In this document: positions 1 through 5,282 of the stretch, piece after piece
How the letters are laid out: every line of letters begins with the position of its first letter
Position numbering within the stretch: the stretch's first letter is position 1
Source: Candidatus Latescibacterota bacterium
GTDB taxonomy: Bacteria; Latescibacterota; UBA2968; UBA8231
Direction of reading: 5' to 3'
Assembly: GCA_022825185.1 (NCBI GenBank)
Contig: JAJDYK010000192.1
Span: 1-5,282 of the forward strand
Length of the DNA: 5,282 bases
The notes under the pieces: generated by a model
Told to the model about the DNA's origin: nothing
What the model saw: the letters and a program-made list of their open reading frames with translations, nothing else
Databases searched by the model: none
Program-made: the position numbers and the translations under genes

Positions 1-1
1 C

Positions 2-739
2 TTCCAGACGCCTACCACCTCTGAGTTGGGCAATCGGCCCAGCGGCGAGGGCGGCTTCAACCCGGATCTAGGCCCTGAGCGCGTCCTCGGGTTGGAGACG
101 GGCTTGCGCCGCCACGTGCGCCGGGGGCGCTTGGATCTGGAGGTGGCCTTGTATCAACTCCAGATCGCCGACGCGCTGATTCCCTTTCAGGTCGAGAGCG
201 AAGACAGCGAGGAGATTTACTTCCGCAACGCCGGCCAAGCGCGCAACCGAGGGCTGGAACTGTCGCTCTCGGCGGTGCCGCATCCTGGATTGCGGACCAC
301 CCTCGCGTACACTTTTGGCGACTATGTTTTTGAGGACTACGAGGTTGAGACCGACGGTGAACTTGTTCAGCTCGCTGGCAACGAAGTGCCGGGCGTGCCG
401 CGCCACCGGCTTTTCGCCGCGCTGAGCTACGACAGTCCGCAGGGCCTGTTTGCCGAGGTCGAATTAGAGCGGGTCGGCCGCTACTGGGCCAATGATTTCA
501 ACGGCCCGCCGCCCGGAAGCGACGCCGCGTCCGACGAGTTTTTCAACCGCTCGTATCTGCGGGTTGATCTGCGCTTGGGAATCGACTATCGCGCAGCGAG
601 GCCCTTTGTTGCGGTCGATAACCTGTTTGATGCCCGGTACAACGGCTCGGTGGTTCCCAACGCCTTTGGCGGGCGCTTCTTTGAACCCGCTCCGGGTCGC
701 ACTTGGCGCTTGGGGATTGGAGGATGGATTGGGGGTTGA
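2..739 (+). CDS. TonB-dependent outer-membrane receptor, C-terminal part (5' truncated by window edge)
   Basis: About 245 residues of the C-terminal beta-barrel of a TonB-dependent receptor, which imports siderophores, cobalamin or other large ligands across the outer membrane using TonB-ExbBD energy. The frame is open to the left edge, so the N-terminal plug and TonB box lie outside; the TTG at 26 is internal, not a start. Family-typical stretches are TPTTSEL near the left end followed by a GGFNPDLGPER segment and GLETG (8-103), a YFRNAGQARNRGLELS strand pair (about 218-271), NLFDARYN (620-643) and GGRFFEPAPGRTW (668-706). These match the last strands of FecA/CirA-like receptors. Alternating hydrophobic and polar residues fit transmembrane beta strands. 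The protein ends in WIGG rather than the usual final aromatic residue (often RF), so its last few codons may have been replaced at a junction. The ligand cannot be told from this part. The family call is secure. Confidence 0.93.
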   Translation, partial: FQTPTTSELGNRPSGEGGFNPDLGPERVLGLETGLRRHVRRGRLDLEVALYQLQIADALIPFQVESEDSEEIYFRNAGQARNRGLELSLSAVPHPGLRTTLAYTFGDYVFEDYEVETDGELVQLAGNEVPGVPRHRLFAALSYDSPQGLFAEVELERVGRYWANDFNGPPPGSDAASDEFFNRSYLRVDLRLGIDYRAARPFVAVDNLFDARYNGSVVPNAFGGRFFEPAPGRTWRLGIGGWIGG

Positions 740-915
740 GTCTCGGTCTGCGGATTGACTCAGACAAAGTAAATTGGGCCGGCGACCCGGCGGCTGTGGC
801 TAACGAGGTGCTTTCGTCTTACTACGATCTCACCCCGGATACCGAGGTCGTCGAAGGCGGCCAACTGGGGTTGTTTGACCTAGAGGAGAATATCGCCACC
901 GTGGGGATGAACTGA
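724..915 (+). pseudogene. Probable 3' remnant of the gene that preceded the ATPase in its operon
   Basis: A frame of 63 codons from the ATG at 724, open back to 685 without another convincing start. It overlaps the end of the receptor gene in a different frame and stops at 913-915, sharing one base with the ATPase start (TGATG). Such an overlap is normal for translationally coupled operon genes and suggests that this is the true end of a former upstream partner. The product is acidic and soluble, with DPAAVANEVLSSYYDL in the middle and a GGQLGLFDLEE tail; there is no signal peptide or membrane segment. A GGAGG lies directly against the ATG with no spacing, so initiation there is doubtful. By analogy with Ssp loci, where the DUF4007 gene sspB precedes the ATPase gene, it may be the end of such a gene. 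That identity is inferred from position only. It could also be a genuine small protein. Confidence 0.45.
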
Positions 916-3900
916 TGGTAGCATTAGCAGACTACATTGCCGTTGTCGGGCGATTCGCTCGCTCGGCCAGCCTAGAGCGCGACATCGCCCGGCGCGAGCC
1001 ACTTGATGGCTATATCGTCACTGCCCGAGCGCTCGATGTGGTGGAACGCATCGCTACCACGGCTGCAAACGGCGCTGCGGGCGGAGCTTGGTCATTGACC
1101 GGCCCTTACGGATCGGGTAAATCATCGCTCGCTCTGCTTCTCGACGCCGCATTCGGTGAGCGCGATGCCACGCGAGCCGCTGCGACCGAACTGATTGAGG
1201 CGACATCACCAGCCGTAGCCGACCTCCTCGCTCGCGCACATCAAGCCCGTGGAACCGAGGAACGGGGATTCCACCGCGCCGTAGTCACTGCGAGCCGGGA
1301 ACCGCTGCACCACACCGTCTTGCGAGCGCTTGAGTCCGCCGTCATCCGGGCCTATGGAACTATCCCCTCGACGCGCACATTCCGAGCGGCTAAAACGCTT
1401 AAGACTGCACTCGCCGATGCCGCATCCGATGATCCGCGTAGAGTCGGCCCCTCACCGGCGGACCTGCTCGAAGTGGCCCGCTGCTTGGCTGAAGACGCTC
1501 CGCTGCTGCTCATCATTGACGAGTTCGGCAAAAACCTTGAAGCAATCAGCGATGGATCGGATGCCGACCCCTATCTCTTGCAACAACTCGCCGAGGCAGG
1601 ACAAGGAGCTGGCCTCCCGATCTTCGCGCTAACGCTACAACACCTGTCCTTTGAGGATTATCTCGTTGGCATTGATGGCCCGCGACGGCGGGAGTGGGCA
1701 AAGGTCCAGGGCCGATTTGAAGATGTCGCGTATATCGAGTCTGCCGCTCAGACCCGCGCCCTGATCGGAACGGTTTTCGAGATTGACGACGATCTGCAAC
1801 CCCGCATCAGACGATGGGCTGAGACCCATGCTAAAGAGATGCGCGCCCTCGGAGTTGCTGACCTCGCCACCGCCGCCGCGGTCGAGGCGTGCTATCCGCT
1901 GCATCCTCTTACCGCCCTAGTGCTTCCAGAGCTGTGCAGCCGCTACGGACAGCACGAGCGCACCCTTTTCTCGTTCCTGACCGGTGCTGACTCGGCTACT
2001 GCCGCTTCGTTTTTGTCCGCTACCCCCTTACCGAATCGGGGCGTATTGCCATCGCTCGGCTTGGACGCTGTCTATAACTACTTCGTCGCGGGCGGAGCGG
2101 GCGCGGTTGGCTACTCGCAGCGGTGGTCGGAGATCGCTACCCGACTGCGCGACGCTCATGGCCTGACAGAGAGCCAGACGAAGCTGGCCAAGTCGATCGC
2201 CATCCTCAACCTCGTTTCTACCGGAGGGGCTGCCCGCGCATCCGCCCAAGTACTCGACATCGCTTTCAATGGCGCAGCAAAGGTCCTAACGAGCCTGCAA
2301 GACGCCGGTATCGTCACGTATCGCGATTTTGCCGACGAATTCCGAATTTGGCATGGCACGGATGTTGACATTCGCGGACTTATCAAGGCCGCTCACGCCA
2401 AGGTGCAGCGGCAACCGCTCGTGGAGATCCTCGCTGCAATCCACGAACCTGAACCCGTGGTCGCGGCTCGGCACAGTGCCGAACACGACATCCTGCGCGT
2501 GTTTGCCCGTCGCTATGTTGACGGCACTGAGTCGGTTGCCCCGCTGGACCCGTTCTCTCCCTATGACGGGGAAGTTCTGCTGACGGTCGCGCCGGACGCC
2601 ATGCCAACGCTCGCCCAAGCTGGCGAGAATGCAAAACCCGTCGTCGCGGCCATACCGGACGATCTTACTCGCCTCAACGATGTGGCCCGCGAGGTTGCAG
2701 CCGTTGCCGATGTCCTCGACCACGATAGTGTAAAAGACGACTGGGTTGCGCGGCGCGAAATCGGCGAACGACTCGCCCAAGCTGAGACTGCACTGAGTAA
2801 TGCCATAGAAGTCACGTTCAACGCCGAGGTTTGCCGCTGGGTCCTGCTCGGTCCCAACGGACCGACCAATCTTCTGGCCAATAAGGCTAGAAGACGGGGC
2901 AGTGCCGCGCTCTCAGCAGCAGCCGACCGCGCTTACTCGGCGACGCCGGTCGTGGGCAACGAGATGCTCAACCGCACGGCCGTTACTTCACAGGGAGCCA
3001 AGGCCCGGCGCATATTGCTTGAAGCGATGATCGAATTCGGCAATCATATTGACCTCAATCTCGAAGGACATGGCCCTGAAGTGGCTATGTACCATGCCTT
3101 CATTAAAGGAACGGGAATGCACGGCTGGGATCAGCGCAATGAGGTTATGGTCTTCCGCTCGCCGACTGATAAGAAACTGAGACCAGCATGGGATCTTCTT
3201 GATTCAGAATTTGACCGCGCTAGCACCCGTCGGATCAATCTTGCGGACATCTACGCAGCCCTGCTGTCGCCGCCGATAGGGATGAAAGCCGAGGTGATTC
3301 CCGTTTTCGTCACAGTTGGGTTGCTAGCATATAGCGACGCAGTCGCAATCTACGAACACGGCACGTTTAGGCCGCTTCTCACCGCCGATCTTTCCGAGCG
3401 GATGGTTCGCAACCCCAAGCACTTCGACCTCAAGCATTTCGCCAACACGTCCGGTGCGCGTCGCCAAGTCATTGAAGTACTCGCTACCCGGCTTGAGGTC
3501 CGCCCGCGCTTCCGCAAGCATCGTGTCTCCAATGTCCTCGCTGTCGTTGGTGAACTCGTGTCGCAGGTAAGACAGCTCGACAACTACACGCGGCGCACGC
3601 GCAACCTTTCGGACGCTGCTGCCGCCCTCCGCGAGGCCCTTGCCGCCGCTGTGGAACCCGACGAATTGCTGTTTGCCGCGATCCCCGAGGCCCTTGGTTA
3701 TCGTCCCATTCCGGCCTCGACCAAGACTTATAGCAAGGCGAGCGAGTATGCGGACTCCGTCGCCGTCGCGCTTGAAGAGTTGACAGGCTCTTACCAGCGC
3801 CTTGTGGATGAGATGCTCAATGAGTTGTTTTCTGTCAGTGGAGAGACCTCACGCCTCACTATTGCGGAACAAGCCGCTGCGCTCGATGGCGAGGTACTCG

Positions 3901-4361
3901 ATTCTGAGGTGCGCGCATTCGTCCTTGCACTCGCCAACGATGGCATTGATTCCGATATTGATTGGATTCAGACCATTGCGACGGTTGTTGCCAAGAAAGC
4001 CCCGGCCGAGTGGACGGACGCTGATCGCGACCGCTTCCGCCAAGAGCTATCTCAGCAAGTCGCGTCTTTCCAGCGGCTAGTCGCTCTCCACGCTGACCGC
4101 CGCGCTCCTGGAATTGATTCAAACGCCATGCGGCTGACCGTCACTCGCGCTGACGGCACTGAGTACGTCCGCCTCGTCGGAGTTGATCGCGCCCAGCGAG
4201 ACGCTGGAGAGGATGTCCTCGACGACGCACTTATGCGCCTTACTGACCTTACCGGCTCCCCAGCCCGTGCCCAGCAAACACTCCTTGCATTGCTTGGCGA
4301 ACGGCTCCTACCCGCGCCCGAGCAGGACGCGCCTACTGAAGAGAGGAGACAACATGGCTGA
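915..4361 (+). CDS. Large P-loop ATPase of a DNA-modification defence system (SspC-like or BrxC/PglY-like)
   Basis: A complete 1148-residue cytoplasmic ATPase. Walker A is GPYGSGKS (residues 63-70) and Walker B is LLLIIDE (197-203), followed by FGKNLE. A likely sensor strand is IFALTLQH (236-243). Further family-like motifs are EWAKVQGRFED (260-270) and a helical block with HPLTALVLPEL and QHERTLFSFL (330-355). The remaining 790 or so residues match no domain I can name; they include GNEMLNR (681-687) and GPEVAMY (720-726) and end in a charged region (TVTRADGTEYVRL). No transmembrane segment is evident. The ATG at 915 overlaps the preceding stop by one base and has a weak GGGG 8 bases upstream. 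The gene runs 8 bases into the following PP-loop gene, so the two are probably co-translated. ATPases of this size beside a PAPS-reductase-like gene occur in Ssp phosphorothioation (SspC) and type 4 BREX (BrxC/PglY-like). ATPase fold: near certain. Defence role: inferred from motifs and neighbour. Choice between Ssp and BREX: open. Confidence 0.85.
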   Translation: MVALADYIAVVGRFARSASLERDIARREPLDGYIVTARALDVVERIATTAANGAAGGAWSLTGPYGSGKSSLALLLDAAFGERDATRAAATELIEATSPAVADLLARAHQARGTEERGFHRAVVTASREPLHHTVLRALESAVIRAYGTIPSTRTFRAAKTLKTALADAASDDPRRVGPSPADLLEVARCLAEDAPLLLIIDEFGKNLEAISDGSDADPYLLQQLAEAGQGAGLPIFALTLQHLSFEDYLVGIDGPRRREWAKVQGRFEDVAYIESAAQTRALIGTVFEIDDDLQPRIRRWAETHAKEMRALGVADLATAAAVEACYPLHPLTALVLPELCSRYGQHERTLFSFLTGADSATAASFLSATPLPNRGVLPSLGLDAVYNYFVAGGAGAVGYSQRWSEIATRLRDAHGLTESQTKLAKSIAILNLVSTGGAARASAQVLDIAFNGAAKVLTSLQDAGIVTYRDFADEFRIWHGTDVDIRGLIKAAHAKVQRQPLVEILAAIHEPEPVVAARHSAEHDILRVFARRYVDGTESVAPLDPFSPYDGEVLLTVAPDAMPTLAQAGENAKPVVAAIPDDLTRLNDVAREVAAVADVLDHDSVKDDWVARREIGERLAQAETALSNAIEVTFNAEVCRWVLLGPNGPTNLLANKARRRGSAALSAAADRAYSATPVVGNEMLNRTAVTSQGAKARRILLEAMIEFGNHIDLNLEGHGPEVAMYHAFIKGTGMHGWDQRNEVMVFRSPTDKKLRPAWDLLDSEFDRASTRRINLADIYAALLSPPIGMKAEVIPVFVTVGLLAYSDAVAIYEHGTFRPLLTADLSERMVRNPKHFDLKHFANTSGARRQVIEVLATRLEVRPRFRKHRVSNVLAVVGELVSQVRQLDNYTRRTRNLSDAAAALREALAAAVEPDELLFAAIPEALGYRPIPASTKTYSKASEYADSVAVALEELTGSYQRLVDEMLNELFSVSGETSRLTIAEQAAALDGEVLDSEVRAFVLALANDGIDSDIDWIQTIATVVAKKAPAEWTDADRDRFRQELSQQVASFQRLVALHADRRAPGIDSNAMRLTVTRADGTEYVRLVGVDRAQRDAGEDVLDDALMRLTDLTGSPARAQQTLLALLGERLLPAPEQDAPTEERRQHG
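4344..4348 (+). promoter_or_regulatory. Ribosome binding site (AGGAG) fixing the start of the PP-loop gene
   Basis: AGGAG lies 5 bases before the ATG at 4354, inside the last codons of the ATPase gene. It supports starting the 282-residue protein at 4354 rather than at any upstream in-frame codon, and it fits reinitiation by ribosomes finishing the ATPase. Confidence 0.75.
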
Positions 4362-5202
4362 TAACACGCGCCACATTTGTGGCATCTCAGGGGGCAAGGA
4401 CTCCAGCGCCCTTGCTGTGTACATGCGCCGTGAGGTTCCGGATATGGAGTACTTCTTCTGCGACACCGGGGCCGAGCTTCCCGAGACCTACGAGTATTTG
4501 GCCCGGCTTGAGGTCGTACTTGGCAAGCCGATAGCTAGGCTCAATGCCTCTCGTGGCTTTGACCACTGGTTCGAGGTGTTTCGCGGTGCGCTGCCGTCCC
4601 CGCAGATGCGGTGGTGTACCAGAAACATGAAGATCAAGCCGATTGAGGAGTGGGTCGGCGATGAGCCGGTCGTCTCGTACGTTGCCATTCGCGCCGACGA
4701 ATCCAACCGCAAGGGCTACATTTCTACCAAGCCCAACATCAAGACTCGCTTTCCGTTTGTCGAAGATGGCGTGACGCACGACGACGTTCTCCGCATCCTC
4801 GAAGATGCTGGTATCGGCCTTCCCGAATATTACGAGTGGCGGACTCGTTCCGGGTGCTATTTCTGTTTCTATCAGCGTAAAGCCGAGTGGGTCGGCCTTG
4901 CAGAGCGCCATCCCGAACTCTTCGAGCGCGCCATTGCCATCGAACAGAAAGTACTGCGCGACGCCGGTGTTGATGGCGACGCCGACTTCTCCGACCGAGC
5001 TATGCGTGGTCGTCAATACACATGGTCCGGCGGCGAGACGCTCGTCCAACTGCTCAAGCGCCGCGAGGAGATTCTCGCACGTCACAAAGATGCTATGGAC
5101 CGTGCCGGTAAGAAGAAGACCAATGTCCCGTTGGTTGAAGCACTTGCTGAAGCTCTGGACGATGAGGACGATACTGAGGCTTGTACGGTATGTTCGTTGT
5201 GA
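4354..5202 (+). CDS. PAPS-reductase/DndC-like ATP pyrophosphatase (SspD- or BrxP-like)
   Basis: A complete 282-residue cytoplasmic protein of the adenine nucleotide alpha-hydrolase (PP-loop) fold. The PP-loop is SGGKDSS (residues 12-18), followed by a FFCDTGAELPET segment (34-45) typical of the PAPS-reductase/DndC family. Cysteines are C9, C36, C88 (in RWCT), C168 and C171 (GCYFC), C277 and C280. C88, C168 and C171 are well placed to bind an iron-sulfur cluster, as cysteines do in DndC; the CTVCSL tail may be a redox or sulfur-transfer site. The canonical SGGxDS loop and the lack of the CysH-type C-terminal ECGLH motif argue against sulfate assimilation. In phosphorothioation such proteins use ATP to activate the DNA backbone before sulfur from a cysteine desulfurase is inserted; type 4 BREX has a similar gene (brxP) in place of the methylase. 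It is shorter than most DndC proteins. It overlaps the ATPase gene by 8 bases. Family: firm. DNA as substrate: inferred from context. Confidence 0.88.
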   Translation: MADNTRHICGISGGKDSSALAVYMRREVPDMEYFFCDTGAELPETYEYLARLEVVLGKPIARLNASRGFDHWFEVFRGALPSPQMRWCTRNMKIKPIEEWVGDEPVVSYVAIRADESNRKGYISTKPNIKTRFPFVEDGVTHDDVLRILEDAGIGLPEYYEWRTRSGCYFCFYQRKAEWVGLAERHPELFERAIAIEQKVLRDAGVDGDADFSDRAMRGRQYTWSGGETLVQLLKRREEILARHKDAMDRAGKKKTNVPLVEALAEALDDEDDTEACTVCSL

Positions 5203-5246
5203 GGGGAAAATTAACGACAGGCAGGTGTATTGGGATTATTTCAATC

Positions 5247-5259
5247 AGGTTAGTAACCT
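5247..5259. promoter_or_regulatory. 13-base palindrome, possible operator
   Basis: AGGTTA and TAACCT form a perfect inverted repeat around a single central G. The one-base centre makes a long RNA hairpin unlikely, and the flanking run is A on the plus strand, so it does not look like a terminator. Its place in an AT-rich intergenic stretch, just before a possible start codon at 5265, fits a dimeric regulator's operator. A weak promoter-like pair lies upstream (TTAACG at 5211-5216 and GATTAT at 5234-5239, 17 bases apart). A short palindrome of this kind can also arise by chance. Confidence 0.3.
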
Positions 5260-5264
5260 AAAAA

Positions 5265-5282
5265 ATGGACCGAGAATTAATT
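5265..5282 (+). CDS. Possible start of a further gene (first six codons only)
   Basis: ATG at 5265 opens a frame reading MDRELI to the window edge, with an in-frame stop (TAA, 5259-5261) just before it. No Shine-Dalgarno sequence is seen at a useful distance. The 80-base stretch 5203-5282 is about 36 percent GC, well below the genes to its left, so a new transcription unit or foreign DNA may begin here. Ssp and type 4 BREX loci carry further genes after the PAPS-reductase-like gene (for example sspE, or pglZ and brxL), but six codons cannot identify one. Confidence 0.2.

Noticed and set aside
2286..2780. 164-codon minus-strand frame inside the ATPase gene
   Set aside because: A shadow of the ATPase coding frame with no recognisable motif or start context.
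4183..4353. Upstream extension of the PP-loop protein by 57 codons
   Set aside because: It lies wholly within the ATPase frame, lacks family features, and a good AGGAG sits 5 bases before the ATG at 4354.
4387..5085. 232-codon open frame on the minus strand inside the PP-loop gene
   Set aside because: It is antisense to a gene with clear SGGKDSS and cysteine motifs, its product resembles no family I know, and long antisense frames are common in GC-rich coding DNA.
4354..5202. Assimilatory PAPS reductase (CysH) for sulfate assimilation
   Set aside because: The SGGKDSS loop is the ATP-pyrophosphatase type, the CysH-type ECGLH tail is absent, and the neighbour is a large ATPase rather than other cys genes.
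5247..5259. Rho-independent terminator after the PP-loop gene
   Set aside because: The inverted repeat has a one-base centre, is AT-rich and is followed by A rather than T; on the minus strand the T run comes before the repeat.
1..5282. Insertion sequence, CRISPR array or tRNA attachment site at the junctions
   Set aside because: No transposase motifs, spaced repeats, paired terminal inverted repeats or tRNA-like sequence were seen by eye on either strand.

Overview
The window holds the 3' end of an outer-membrane TonB-dependent receptor gene, then a tightly packed pair of genes for a large P-loop ATPase and a PAPS-reductase-type ATP pyrophosphatase, then a short AT-rich tail. The receptor implies a Gram-negative (diderm) bacterium. 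The coding DNA looks moderately GC-rich (roughly 60 percent by eye). The genus cannot be told from the sequence; the receptor C-terminus would fit Rhodothermota-, Gemmatimonadota- or Myxococcota-like bacteria, but that is only an impression.

Layout: (1) 2-739, receptor C-terminal beta-barrel, open at the left edge. (2) 724-915, a short frame that looks like the C-terminal remnant of a larger gene; it starts inside the receptor's last codons and its stop overlaps the ATPase start by one base. (3) 915-4361, a 1148-residue ATPase with clear Walker A and Walker B motifs and a very long uncharacterised C-terminal part. (4) 4354-5202, a 282-residue PP-loop protein with the SGGKDSS motif, an RWC and GCxxC cysteine set and a CxxC tail; it overlaps the ATPase gene by 8 bases. 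(5) 5203-5282, about 36 percent GC, with a 13-base palindrome and a possible start of another gene.

A large ATPase immediately followed by a DndC-like PAPS-reductase protein is the core seen in DNA phosphorothioation and related phage-defence modules: SspC-SspD of the Ssp system, and the BrxC/PglY-like ATPase plus BrxP of type 4 BREX. The best reading is a fragment of such a system, in which the PP-loop protein activates and thiolates the DNA backbone and the ATPase powers or controls that work. A cysteine desulfurase and an intact upstream partner (for example a DUF4007/SspB protein) are not in the window. The upstream partner appears cut off where it meets the receptor gene, so the most interesting point is the junction near 727-745. 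It may mark a deletion or insertion of a defence island at the very end of a receptor gene, possibly leaving the two defence genes dependent on readthrough from the receptor. No RNA genes, CRISPR arrays or recognisable insertion sequences were seen.
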